Of a stretch of 64,000 nt of DNA, positions 25,368 to 34,101 are shown piece by piece; position 1 is the first letter of the stretch, and every line of letters starts with the position of its first letter. The notes beneath the pieces are model-generated. The model saw only the letters and a list, made by a program, of their open reading frames with translations. It had not been told where the DNA came from and did no database searches. This DNA is from Ferruginibacter sp. (GTDB lineage: Bacteria; Bacteroidota; Bacteroidia; Chitinophagales; Chitinophagaceae): contig JANXXM010000029.1 of NCBI GenBank assembly GCA_025350645.1, positions 1-64,000 of the forward strand, given 5' to 3'. Both the position numbers and the translations under genes were made by a program.

Positions 25368-25754
25368 ATGAAAAATATAACAGTTGCTTTTTTTATACTC
25401 CTGGCATCCTGTAATAATAATGCAACAAAAAAGGATAATGAAATAGTAAAGGATGTTGCAACACCCGAAACATATAAACCTACAGCAGAAATTTTGTTTA
25501 AGGCAAATTGTGCCAGTTGCCATAAATGCGGGCAAGACTATACCGGGCCTGCATTACAGGGTGCAGTTACCCGCTGGAAAAATAAGGATTTGTTATACGC
25601 CTTTGTAAGAAACTCGCAAGCAGTAATTGCAGAAGATGAATATGCCAAAGCCCTTTTTAAAAAATGGAATGGTACAATTATGACACCGTTTAACGATTTG
25701 AGCAACGAACAGATAGATGGCATTTTACAATATTGTGATACACCGGTTCAATAA
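25368..25754 (+). CDS. Mono-haem cytochrome c, lipoprotein
   Basis: A 128-residue exported protein. The signal ends in a lipobox-like LASC (residues about 13-16). One haem site CASCH lies near residue 48, and Met in GTIMTPFND may be the distal ligand. Small cytochromes like this shuttle electrons in the periplasm. The neighbours are convergent or divergent genes, so its partner is unknown. Confidence 0.85.
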   Translation: MKNITVAFFILLASCNNNATKKDNEIVKDVATPETYKPTAEILFKANCASCHKCGQDYTGPALQGAVTRWKNKDLLYAFVRNSQAVIAEDEYAKALFKKWNGTIMTPFNDLSNEQIDGILQYCDTPVQ

Positions 25755-25767
25755 TAATAGATGTATA

Positions 25768-26670
25768 TTAATTGCTGGCATAGAAAACTACATCTACCCA
25801 CTTTTTCTCAAACTTTGCATCCCACTCAAACTTCCAGCGGCGGTGGCTCCATAAATAATTAGCAGGTTGTGCTTTTATGCCTTCCTGTAAAAAATCTCTG
25901 TACATACGGGTAAGTTCACCATTGCCTGTTGTGCTGCCATCTTCGGTAATTATACTGCAGGCAAAGCGGTAGTAACCTCTTTTTATTTTAATGATGTTTA
26001 CAAATACTACTGCAGTTTTATTGCGCATGGCACCTTTTTCCGGCCCTATTAAAAATGGCGCAGGTTTACTAAAAAAATTAAGCCAGTAACCCAGGTGTGC
26101 ATGTGGCGGGTTTTGATCTGCAATTAGCCCCAGCGCATATTGTTTTTTTACCAACTGCGGCATTTGAGACTGGTATGTTTGTGCGGCTACCATAGTGGCA
26201 CCAAATTTTTTACGAATTTTTAAAAACAACCTGTCTATTGCCTTTGTATTTATGCGCATATACACAGCCAGCCAGGGTATGGTAAGCGATCGGGAAATGG
26301 CAAGGCTCGCATACTCCCAATTCATCTGATGCCCGCTGTGGAACTGGATGTTCAGTCCTTTATCCACCAGTTTTTTTATTGCTGTAAAATCTATCGCTGC
26401 CCGTTTTACAAATCTTTTTTCTGTAAGACTCAGTAGTTTTATGGTTTCAATAAAATTATCGCAAAGGTTTTTGTAAAATTGTTTTGCAATAATTTTTTTT
26501 TCTTCCTGCGATTTTTCAGGGAATGCAATATCCAGGTTATCCTGTACTATTTGTTTTCTGTAACCCATAACCCTATAGATAATAAAAAAAGCGAAATCGC
26601 TAAGCAGGTACAAGGCCGGGAAGGGAAGCAGGGAAACAGCATATAATAATCCGTAAATAATGTAGTACAT
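25768..26670 (-). CDS. Lysophospholipid acyltransferase, LpxL/HtrB family
   Basis: A 300-residue membrane-anchored acyltransferase with an N-terminal hydrophobic helix and the catalytic HSGHQMNWE motif near residue 113 (His-x4-Asp/Glu type). This family adds secondary acyl chains to lipid A, which fits the LpxH-like gene in the same window. A TAACTTTG box on the minus strand (26689-26696) precedes the start by 18 bp. Confidence 0.88.
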   Translation of the reverse strand: MYYIIYGLLYAVSLLPFPALYLLSDFAFFIIYRVMGYRKQIVQDNLDIAFPEKSQEEKKIIAKQFYKNLCDNFIETIKLLSLTEKRFVKRAAIDFTAIKKLVDKGLNIQFHSGHQMNWEYASLAISRSLTIPWLAVYMRINTKAIDRLFLKIRKKFGATMVAAQTYQSQMPQLVKKQYALGLIADQNPPHAHLGYWLNFFSKPAPFLIGPEKGAMRNKTAVVFVNIIKIKRGYYRFACSIITEDGSTTGNGELTRMYRDFLQEGIKAQPANYLWSHRRWKFEWDAKFEKKWVDVVFYASN

Positions 26671-26688
26671 ACTTTTTTGTTATCAGCG

Positions 26689-26696
26689 CAAAGTTA
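26689..26696 (-). promoter_or_regulatory. TAnnTTTG box for the acyltransferase gene
   Basis: TAACTTTG on the minus strand, 18 bp before the start codon. Confidence 0.4.
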
Positions 26697-26740
26697 CACA
26701 ACTAGCATGGTTCACTTTGCATCCCATAAACCCTTGCACT

Positions 26741-28351
26741 TTATAAAATCGTATTTTGCAAAATATCCTGTTTGGCAGCATAATCTGTATTAAAATGCAG
26801 TCCACGGCTTTCTTTGCGCAACTCAGCACTTTTTATAATAAGGTACGAAACCGTAATCATATTTCTAAGTTCGCATAACTGCGGCGATACTTCTGTGTGT
26901 TCATATAAATGCTCTGTTTCTTCATGCAATAAATCTATACGCCTGTTTGCCCGGTACAATCTTTCATTGTTTCGTACAATACCCACATAATCGCTCATCA
27001 GCAATTTCATCTCTTTTAAGCTTTGTGTTATCAAAATCATTTCTTTGGGAGCCGTTGTGCCTGCTGCATTCCAGCTGGGAAAAGCCCTCACTTCTTTCGA
27101 AGAGGGGATTAAGCTCTTAAAACTTTTAACGGTATCTATAAATGCTCTGTGTGCAAAAACCATTGCTTCTAAAAGTGAATTACTTGCCAGCCTGTTGGCA
27201 CCATGCAAACCTGTACTTGCACACTCCCCTGCGGCATACAAATTTTTTATAGAGGTATGTGCATGCTCATTCGTTTTTACACCTCCACAACTATAATGTG
27301 CCGCCGGCGAAATGGGTATCATATCTTTTGCCACATCTACGCCTATACTTATACACTTTGCATAAATATTAGGAAAATGATCTTTAAAATTTTCCTGGTT
27401 CATGTGGCGGCAATCCAGATAAACGAATTCTGTACCGTTTATTTTCATTTCATTATCAATTGCACGAGCTACAATATCTCTTGGTGCAAGGTCTTTGCGT
27501 GCATCGTATTTTTCCATAAAAGCTTCGCCATTTGCATTACGCAAAATACCGCCGTCGCCACGCACTGCTTCTGTAATTAAAAACGATTGCCCCCGCACAC
27601 CAGCTTCATATAAAGCCGTGGGGTGAAACTGTATAAACTCCATATTTTCTATACGGCCCTTTGCCCTGTACACCATAGCCACACCATCTCCTGTAGCAAT
27701 AGCCGGGTTGGTAGTGCTCCTATAAACCTGGCCGTTGCCGCCGGTTGCAAGTAAGGTAACTGCTGCTACAATTTTTTCTATTTTGTTGGTTGCAAGGTTT
27801 AAAATATACACACCATAACATTCAATATCTGGTGTAGATTTTGTAACCAGGTAACCGAGGTGATGTTGTGTAATAATATCTATTACAAAACAATGGCTTA
27901 TCAATTCTATATTACTGCATTTTTTTATGGCTTCCAGTAAAGTCCTTTCCATTTCGGCACCGGTTACATCTTTGTGATGCAGTATCCTGTTTTCGCTGTG
28001 GCCGCCTTCTTTGCCAAGTTTATAATCACCCTCCGGGTCTTTATCAAATTGTGCACCCCATTGTATCAATTCGTTAATTCTTTCCACTCCTTCTTTAATT
28101 ACAATCTCTACAATTGCCCGGTTGCACAAACCATCGCCGGCTATCAGCGTGTCTTCAATATGTTTTTCAAAACTATCATGATCAAAATCTGTAACACCTG
28201 CAATACCGCCCTGGGCGTACTTTGTGTTCGTTTCATCACTTTGCGTTTTGGTAAGCACCATCACTTTTTTATGCGGCATTTCCTGCGCTGTTTTCAATGC
28301 GTAAGTAAGCCCCGCAATGCCCGATCCAATTACAAGAATATCTGTTTGCAT
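26741..28351 (-). CDS. nadB: L-aspartate oxidase
   Basis: A 536-residue FAD enzyme. The N-terminal dinucleotide motif is VIGSGIAGLTYALKTA. It also has the succinate dehydrogenase-like signatures ATGGNGQVYRSTTNP, the HPTAL active-site region and a C-terminal helical domain. NadB oxidises L-aspartate to iminoaspartate for NAD synthesis. No nadA or nadC is adjacent. Confidence 0.93.
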   Translation of the reverse strand: MQTDILVIGSGIAGLTYALKTAQEMPHKKVMVLTKTQSDETNTKYAQGGIAGVTDFDHDSFEKHIEDTLIAGDGLCNRAIVEIVIKEGVERINELIQWGAQFDKDPEGDYKLGKEGGHSENRILHHKDVTGAEMERTLLEAIKKCSNIELISHCFVIDIITQHHLGYLVTKSTPDIECYGVYILNLATNKIEKIVAAVTLLATGGNGQVYRSTTNPAIATGDGVAMVYRAKGRIENMEFIQFHPTALYEAGVRGQSFLITEAVRGDGGILRNANGEAFMEKYDARKDLAPRDIVARAIDNEMKINGTEFVYLDCRHMNQENFKDHFPNIYAKCISIGVDVAKDMIPISPAAHYSCGGVKTNEHAHTSIKNLYAAGECASTGLHGANRLASNSLLEAMVFAHRAFIDTVKSFKSLIPSSKEVRAFPSWNAAGTTAPKEMILITQSLKEMKLLMSDYVGIVRNNERLYRANRRIDLLHEETEHLYEHTEVSPQLCELRNMITVSYLIIKSAELRKESRGLHFNTDYAAKQDILQNTIL

Positions 28352-28615
28352 GTAATAATATTTTTATCTTTTCAGTTTTTTTATACAATTTGGGGCTTTC
28401 GGCTGAGAAGCATTTTTCAACATTTGTTCGGGCTTCTCCGGCTACGGTATTTTTATACAAATATGCCTTTGGCATTTGTATAAAAAATACTTCCCTTCGT
28501 CCCCCGCAGCCCTTCATCATTTTATCTTTCTTCAACTTTTACCTGCAATATTTGTTGCCGCAGGCGCCTGATGCTCTGCTATACTCGAACCAATATCAAG
28601 AAATTTCTGTTAGCA
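28352..28615. repeat. Intergenic multi-hairpin repeat element
   Basis: A 264-bp gap. A near-perfect hairpin at 28447-28490 joins GTATTTTTATACAAAT-TGCC and its complement around TTT. Further left, GAGAAGC and GCTTCTC form a second stem. The block at 28505-28529 is 24/25 identical to 56566-56590. No gene is supported here. Confidence 0.6.
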
Positions 28616-29935
28616 TTATTTTAATAATTTTTTTTCAAAATTTTCAGCAGCAAAAAAATTTGCTTTTTTTCCTGTGAGGTTTGTTATTAATATTCCTTTC
28701 TTAATCAAATCAGTTAAATCATTTCTTGCGGTTTGGTTACTTACATTAAATTTATTTTCAACTTGCTTAACGGTAAAATACTCATTTTTATCCTCCAAAA
28801 TTTTTTGTACTAATACAATTTGCCTCTCATTAAAATAAGTATTTTTTAATAATGAAAATAATTGTTTTTTTTCTTCTTTCTTTTTTTCAACATGTAATTT
28901 TAAGTCGTTTAACGCAGCATCTATTGCCTTAATGTTATATAAAACAAAATAAGTTAAATCGTTCTCATCATATTCTGTATGAAGGTAAGCTCTTGCATAT
29001 TGCACTTTAGCTTTCAAAATAATACGGGAGACTGACATATACTCAATTAGCCAATATCCTTTTTTAATGAGGTACCAATAAAATACTGCTCGTGCGGTTC
29101 TGCCATTTCCGTCAACAAAAGGATGTATGTAACCTATTAAAAAATGAAGAATTATACCTTTAACTATTGGATGAATAAATACATGACTCTCATTTTCATC
29201 ATTTGCGAACGAGCAAAAATCCGCCATTAAATCATCTAATTGAGTAAATGGTGGCGGTGTGTAAAAAACTTCATTTGTTTCATCCATAATTCTCACCTCA
29301 TCATTTGTTCTAAATCTACCCTCATCTTCTTTTTTTTGTAATGAATCTTTTGTAATAGACTGATGTATTTCAAGTAGAAGATCTTTAGTCATTTTTACTT
29401 CCTTATTTTCTACAATCCATTTCATGCTGTTGTAGTTGTTTAAAATCATTTGTTCCGATTTGTTTTTCGGCTGATGATTTTTTTCCAGCATTTCTTTTGC
29501 AACTTTTCTGGTAGTTACAGCTCCTTCAATTTGGCTGGATGCAATTGCCTCCTCCATTATTGAACTAACTAAATATTTATCTTTTTCGTGATTGGGAATT
29601 AGACTTTCACTCTGTAAATTTCCTCCTAAATTTAGATCAAGCTCGTGTAATAGTTTTTGTACAATTGAAGGGGTATTAAAGTAAAATTTCACGCTTGCAA
29701 CCGAAGATAAATTAAAACTTTTCTTTCCTATTCTGGAAGCTTTGGCGCATGTCCATATTTTTTCAGGAGAAATTCCCCATCCTTTAGATTTATATTTCCA
29801 CTCTTCCCAATAAGGGTATTCAATATCTTCTATTCGAAAAAATTCTGAATACCTTCTAATATTCATTAATTCTTTTATAATTTCCATATATGAAAAGGCA
29901 TCAGAGGCGTTTGGAGGCAATTCAGGCTTTTTCAT
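28616..29935 (-). CDS. Fic family protein with C-terminal winged helix
   Basis: A 439-residue protein. An N-terminal domain precedes the inhibitory helix motif SSQIEGA at residues 133-139. The catalytic loop HPFVDGNGRTAR starts at residue 271. A winged-helix DNA-binding domain lies at about residues 375-430. Fic enzymes usually transfer AMP to target proteins, and a glutamate in the (S/T)xxxE motif blocks this until it is displaced. Both motifs are intact. The DNA-binding end suggests autoregulation. Two TCCTAA-N11-TTAGGA palindromes sit immediately upstream. Confidence 0.9.
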   Translation of the reverse strand: MKKPELPPNASDAFSYMEIIKELMNIRRYSEFFRIEDIEYPYWEEWKYKSKGWGISPEKIWTCAKASRIGKKSFNLSSVASVKFYFNTPSIVQKLLHELDLNLGGNLQSESLIPNHEKDKYLVSSIMEEAIASSQIEGAVTTRKVAKEMLEKNHQPKNKSEQMILNNYNSMKWIVENKEVKMTKDLLLEIHQSITKDSLQKKEDEGRFRTNDEVRIMDETNEVFYTPPPFTQLDDLMADFCSFANDENESHVFIHPIVKGIILHFLIGYIHPFVDGNGRTARAVFYWYLIKKGYWLIEYMSVSRIILKAKVQYARAYLHTEYDENDLTYFVLYNIKAIDAALNDLKLHVEKKKEEKKQLFSLLKNTYFNERQIVLVQKILEDKNEYFTVKQVENKFNVSNQTARNDLTDLIKKGILITNLTGKKANFFAAENFEKKLLK

Positions 29936-29941
29936 AACATC

Positions 29942-29964
29942 TCCTAATTTTCTACAATTTAGGA
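29942..29964. promoter_or_regulatory. Palindrome 1 before fic (TCCTAA-N11-TTAGGA)
   Basis: TCCTAA at 29942-29947 and TTAGGA at 29959-29964 are separated by 11 bp. It starts 6 bp upstream of the fic start codon. Same geometry as the second palindrome, 39 bp centre to centre. Confidence 0.55.
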
Positions 29965-29976
29965 ATAAAATTACAA

Positions 29977-30009
29977 AACCTCCTAATTTTTTAAAAATTA
30001 GGAGGTTTT
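29977..30009. promoter_or_regulatory. Palindrome 2 before fic, overlapping the end of ispG
   Basis: A long inverted repeat from AAAACCTCCTAATTTTT to its complement AAAATTAGGAGGTTTT. It contains TCCTAA-N11-TTAGGA at 29981-30003. It lies directly behind the ispG stop codon and could also serve as the ispG terminator. Operator and terminator roles are not exclusive. Confidence 0.6.
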
Positions 30010-32083
30010 AGTAGATTATTTCTTGTTCTATCCACACCCCACTTTCTTTCAACAAATTTATTAACTCATCTACCGCCACTTCGCTGTTTATATTTTTTTT
30101 CACTACTTCCTTTCCTCTGTACAATGTTATTTTTCCTACACCGCTGCCCACATATCCAAAATCGGCATCGGCCATTTCACCAGGCCCATTTACTATACAG
30201 CCCATCACAGCAATTTTTAATCCTTTTAAATGGTTGGTTACATTTCTTATTTTACTGGTTGTTTCTTGTAAATCAAATAAAGTTCTGCCGCAGCTTGGGC
30301 AACTAATATATTCTGTTTTAGAAATTCTGGTGCGCACCGCCTGCAAAATAGAAAACGAAGTGTTGTTTAAAAATTGGTAATTGTTTGTTGCAGCTAAATA
30401 TGTTCTTCCACTCACCACATTATTTTCAATTTTTGCCGGGTCATTTATTAACCATATTCCATCGCCCATTCCATCTAATAATAAACCACCTGCTGTTGCA
30501 CTAAATTCTATCAACTGTGCATCAATGGTCGTCTTCATACTTTCTACTGCAATAACAAAAGGGTAATTTATTTTTTGATTGGTTATATCATTAATAAACA
30601 TCCGCATTTGCTGCATCGCATTTTTCTTTGCGGAATAAATGCATAATACCACACTTTTTTCTTCGTGTAATTTTTTTATCAAAGCAGTATTATCAACATC
30701 CACACAAACAGAAATAAAATTTAAAGTAGCATGCTTTTTTTCTGCACCCAAAAATTCATAAGGAGTAAACAATGGAAAACATTTTTTTACGTCTGTTACA
30801 GCAATATTCCATATCGTATAATTACAAATAAAACTTAAAGTGCCCGGCAACGCAAAGTCAATTAATTTGTTTGCTGTGTAAATATAATCTGCGGCAGCAT
30901 CTGCAATATTCCATTTATCTATAGCAGCATCATATCTGTAACCAATTACGGATAAGTCAGCCGCAGCAATACTTTTAGCCATCATAAAATCGGCCATTAC
31001 AATCGGCACGTTTTTACCACCAATATTATTTACCTGTAAAGTATTTCGTCGGTTATATTCAAAAGGCGAATAGAACAAAGGACTGTCCCCAAATCCCTCA
31101 GCATGGGAGAGGGATTTAGAAGTCCTTTTTATTTCTTCGTTATCTAATAATAGTGAAGGTTGAAGCAAGTTCTCTTGTATTTCATATCTCATATCTAAGG
31201 TCTGATACCGCTCCACCAAATCTTTACAAACCGGTATTTCAAATTCCGGATCTTCTGTTAAACTTACCCTTATGGTATCCCCAATTCCATCTTCCATCAA
31301 ACTGCCAATGCCAATAGCAGATTTTATTCTTCCATCTTCTCCATCCCCAGCTTCGGTAACGCCTAAATGTAATGGATAACATTCACCAAATTCATCCTGC
31401 ATGTGTGTAATAAGTAAGCGGTATGCTTGCACCATTACTAGCGGGTTACTGCTTTTCATACTCAAAATAATCTGATGATAATCCAGCAAACGGGCAATGC
31501 GTAAAAACTCCATGGCACTTTCTACCATACCGTTTGCAGTATCGCCATAGCGGCTCATAATTCTATCGCTAAGGCTGCCATGGTTTGTACCAATGCGCAT
31601 AGCAGTTTCATATTCTTTACAAATTAAAACCAGCGGTGTAAACCGTTCTCTTATTCTTTCTATTTCTTCTGCATATTCTGCATCAGTATATTCTATTTGT
31701 TCAAACTTTTTCTTGTCAACATAATTGCCGGGATTTACTCTTACTTTTTCTACAATTTTTGCAGCAATTTCTGCAGCATTAGGGGTAAAATGTATATCTG
31801 CAACAAGCGGTGTAAAATATCCTCGTTTGTGGAGTTCGTCTTTTATATTTTGTAAATTTTCCGCTTCATTTTTTGATGGGGCTGTAATGCGCACAAGCTC
31901 TGCACCAGCTTTTATACAGCGTATAGATTGTGCCACAGTTGCGGCAGTATCCATAGTATCTGTAGTCGTCATGGTTTGAATGCGTACAGGATTATTACCA
32001 CCAATAATAAGATTACCAACTTTTACTTCTCGTGTTTTAAGGCGTTTGTATTTAGTTAATGAACTACAATATGAACTCATCAT
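30008..32083 (-). CDS. ispG: 4-hydroxy-3-methylbut-2-enyl diphosphate synthase (long form)
   Basis: A 691-residue IspG of the long form found in Bacteroidota and plants, with a large insertion between the TIM barrel and the iron-sulfur domain. The barrel carries VRIQTMTTTDTMDT and VRVNPGNY. The C-terminal part has SCPSCGRT and MGCIVNGPGEMADADFG, which supply the 4Fe-4S cysteines and a Glu. The enzyme makes HMBPP in the non-mevalonate pathway. The insertion domain contains a 52-bp palindrome (31077-31128) and a heptamer repeat (31183-31209), both read in frame. A TAACTTTG box (minus, 32103-32110) precedes the start. Confidence 0.95.
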   Translation of the reverse strand: MMSSYCSSLTKYKRLKTREVKVGNLIIGGNNPVRIQTMTTTDTMDTAATVAQSIRCIKAGAELVRITAPSKNEAENLQNIKDELHKRGYFTPLVADIHFTPNAAEIAAKIVEKVRVNPGNYVDKKKFEQIEYTDAEYAEEIERIRERFTPLVLICKEYETAMRIGTNHGSLSDRIMSRYGDTANGMVESAMEFLRIARLLDYHQIILSMKSSNPLVMVQAYRLLITHMQDEFGECYPLHLGVTEAGDGEDGRIKSAIGIGSLMEDGIGDTIRVSLTEDPEFEIPVCKDLVERYQTLDMRYEIQENLLQPSLLLDNEEIKRTSKSLSHAEGFGDSPLFYSPFEYNRRNTLQVNNIGGKNVPIVMADFMMAKSIAAADLSVIGYRYDAAIDKWNIADAAADYIYTANKLIDFALPGTLSFICNYTIWNIAVTDVKKCFPLFTPYEFLGAEKKHATLNFISVCVDVDNTALIKKLHEEKSVVLCIYSAKKNAMQQMRMFINDITNQKINYPFVIAVESMKTTIDAQLIEFSATAGGLLLDGMGDGIWLINDPAKIENNVVSGRTYLAATNNYQFLNNTSFSILQAVRTRISKTEYISCPSCGRTLFDLQETTSKIRNVTNHLKGLKIAVMGCIVNGPGEMADADFGYVGSGVGKITLYRGKEVVKKNINSEVAVDELINLLKESGVWIEQEIIY
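31077..31128. repeat. Nested palindromic element inside ispG
   Basis: AAAGGACT (31077-31084) pairs with AGTCCTTT (31121-31128). Inside it AAATCCCTC (31091-31099) pairs with GAGGGATTT (31109-31117). It encodes about residues 319-336 in frame, a linker in the insertion domain. Confidence 0.65.
31183..31209. repeat. Heptanucleotide repeat inside ispG
   Basis: Units CATATCT, CATATCT, AAGGTCT, GATACC with a 7-base period, 55 bp from the palindrome. It is translated as part of a linker (LDMRYEIQE). Confidence 0.45.
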
Positions 32084-32102
32084 TTATTCTCTGTTTTAGT
32101 TA

Positions 32103-32110
32103 CAAAGTTA
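32103..32110 (-). promoter_or_regulatory. TAnnTTTG box for ispG
   Basis: TAACTTTG on the minus strand, 19 bp before the start codon. Confidence 0.4.
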
Positions 32111-32169
32111 ACCAATCAAAACAACTAAAATTTTATGATAAAATGGATGGATTTTAATGGCTATTCATC

Positions 32170-32203
32170 AAAAGTGCCGAATGAAAACCATTCGGCATTT
32201 TAT
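32170..32203. terminator. Bidirectional terminator-like hairpin
   Basis: TGCCGAATG (32175-32183) and CATTCGGCA (32189-32197) form a perfect 9-bp stem with short T-runs either side. It lies between the BatB-BatC gene end and ispG and most likely ends the former. The rest of the 237-bp gap shows nothing. Confidence 0.6.
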
Positions 32204-32320
32204 AAAATGTAGATTGAATTTTTTTGTTTCAAAATTATGAGCCTGTCTGCAATTTTTTTGTTTTAAATGTAGCAACCTTTCATGAAACATTCAAGTATAT
32301 ATTTCAAAGGGTATTTTATA

Positions 32321-33994
32321 TTACCAGTCCTTCTCCGGAGTATTGGGAGAAGCTGCATTTACCTTATGCAATTTATTCTGAAGGTCTTTTTCTTTTTGCA
32401 TTAAAGCTTGTAATTTTTGCTCTGCATTTTTTTGACTTATTTTACTGGGTTGTGGTTTAGGCTGTTTGTTTTTTCCATCCTTATCATCAGGGTTTTTTTT
32501 GTCCTTATCTTTTTTGTCGTCCTTCTTATTCTTTTTATCCTGCTGGTCCTGCTGTTTTTTTTGCTCTTGTTTTTTTTTTAAAGCAATCTGCAGGTTATGC
32601 CTTGCATCTGCATTGTTAGGGTCTTGTTTCAGGGCATCTTTGTAAGAAGTAATACAGTTTTCCAGTTTTTTATCATTTTGCAGTACTACTCCTTTATTAT
32701 ACAATGCACTGCTTTTTTCCACGGGCAGTTTCATATTTGCTGCAGCCTTGTCGTATGCATTTACCGCATCTTCTTTTTTATCAGTTTTATATAATGCGTT
32801 GCCCAGGTTGTATTGAGCAGTGGTATTTGCCTCATCCTTTTTTATGGCCTCATTATATTTTGTAATGGCAGTATTAAAATCATTTAATTTATAAGCATCA
32901 TTTCCCTTCTTTACTGTGGCATCTTCTTTTTGTGCATAAGAGCAGGAGGCTATGGACAAAAACAATAGGGTAAGTGCGGTTTTTATTTTTTTTCTTGTAT
33001 TCACTTTCACTTCGTTTACAAATAACTCTATTAATAAAAAAAGAAAAGCAATACCTAGTAAATATTGAAACCAGCTTTGGTAATTTATAAGGGATTCGTC
33101 TGTAACCCTTCGCCGATCCAGCGATGCAAGCTGATCGTATAGTTTATTTACCACGGCATCGGTATTGGAAAACAACTGGTAATTTCCATTTCCTTTTTCT
33201 GCAATGTTCATCAGTTCCTCTTCATTTAATTTTGTAATAACCGTATTACCTGCATTATCTTTTTTTAATTCATTGGTCGTTTCATCCATTATGGTAGCGC
33301 CTTCAGCAGATCCTATTCCTATTGTATTTATTACCACACCTTCCTGCGCCATTTGCTCAGCAGTTTTTAAAGCGTTTTCGTCATGGTCTTCCCCATCACT
33401 TATTAAAATTACTGCTTTGTATTTTTTTTCTTTAGCATTAAAAGATGCAAAGCACATTTTTAAAGCATCCGCTATCACTGTTCCTTGTGTAGGCACAGTT
33501 TCCGGCGTGGCAGATGATAAGTACATTTTTGCAGCAGAGTGATCTCCCGTAAGCGGCATTTGCAAATATGCCTTTCCTGCAAATACTACAATACCAATTC
33601 TGTCATTACTGAGCCTGTCCATGAGCCTGCCCAGGAGTTGTTTTGCTCTGTCCAGCCTTGTGGGTTGTATATCTTTTGCCAGCATACTCTTGCTCACATC
33701 CAGCGCTACCATAATATCTATACCATTCCTGCTTATTTTTTCAGATCCTTTATCGGTACGGGGGTTTGCAATGCTTAGCAACAGCAATGTAATGGCTGTG
33801 ATAAGCAGTAAAAATTTTTTTATGAAAGAAGAGGTATTGTAGCCTGCGGTAAGTTCTTTTACCAGCAGTTCATCACCCAGATTTTTAAAGGCTGTACGTT
33901 TTTTTTGCCGGGCATATAAATAAATACCCGTTAAAACTGGTATTAGTAAGAGCAACCAAAGTAAGTCTGTGTATTCAAATTGTGGCATCATCAT
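32321..33994 (-). CDS. BatB-BatC fusion: VWA domain plus TPR aerotolerance protein
   Basis: A 557-residue membrane protein. Two N-terminal helices precede a VWA domain at about residues 85-285, whose MIDAS motif is DVSKSM. A third helix follows at 300-320. Then comes a segment that looks like an internal signal peptide (IKTALTLLFLSIASCSYAQ), followed by TPR repeats to about residue 480 and a Lys/Asp-rich tail. Bat proteins are often separate genes (batB, batC) in Bacteroidota; here both are in one frame. The predicted topology still places VWA and TPR outside the cytoplasm. Several ATGs lie at the start, so the exact first residue is uncertain. batA and batD are not in the window. Confidence 0.88.
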   Translation of the reverse strand: MMMPQFEYTDLLWLLLLIPVLTGIYLYARQKKRTAFKNLGDELLVKELTAGYNTSSFIKKFLLLITAITLLLLSIANPRTDKGSEKISRNGIDIMVALDVSKSMLAKDIQPTRLDRAKQLLGRLMDRLSNDRIGIVVFAGKAYLQMPLTGDHSAAKMYLSSATPETVPTQGTVIADALKMCFASFNAKEKKYKAVILISDGEDHDENALKTAEQMAQEGVVINTIGIGSAEGATIMDETTNELKKDNAGNTVITKLNEEELMNIAEKGNGNYQLFSNTDAVVNKLYDQLASLDRRRVTDESLINYQSWFQYLLGIAFLFLLIELFVNEVKVNTRKKIKTALTLLFLSIASCSYAQKEDATVKKGNDAYKLNDFNTAITKYNEAIKKDEANTTAQYNLGNALYKTDKKEDAVNAYDKAAANMKLPVEKSSALYNKGVVLQNDKKLENCITSYKDALKQDPNNADARHNLQIALKKKQEQKKQQDQQDKKNKKDDKKDKDKKNPDDKDGKNKQPKPQPSKISQKNAEQKLQALMQKEKDLQNKLHKVNAASPNTPEKDW

Positions 33995-34101
33995 GAAGTG
34001 TAAAAATAATCAATCAAAAAGCCTTCCCTGTTAAAGAAAAAGTAAAAGTATTGTTGCATTGCAGCAAATACTTTTGTAAACTTTTGTTTTCTTATAAAAA
34101 A

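Noticed and set aside
28269..28535. Minus-strand frame overlapping the nadB start and the hairpin element
   Set aside because: It mostly reads through the palindromes and overlaps a well-supported gene in another frame.
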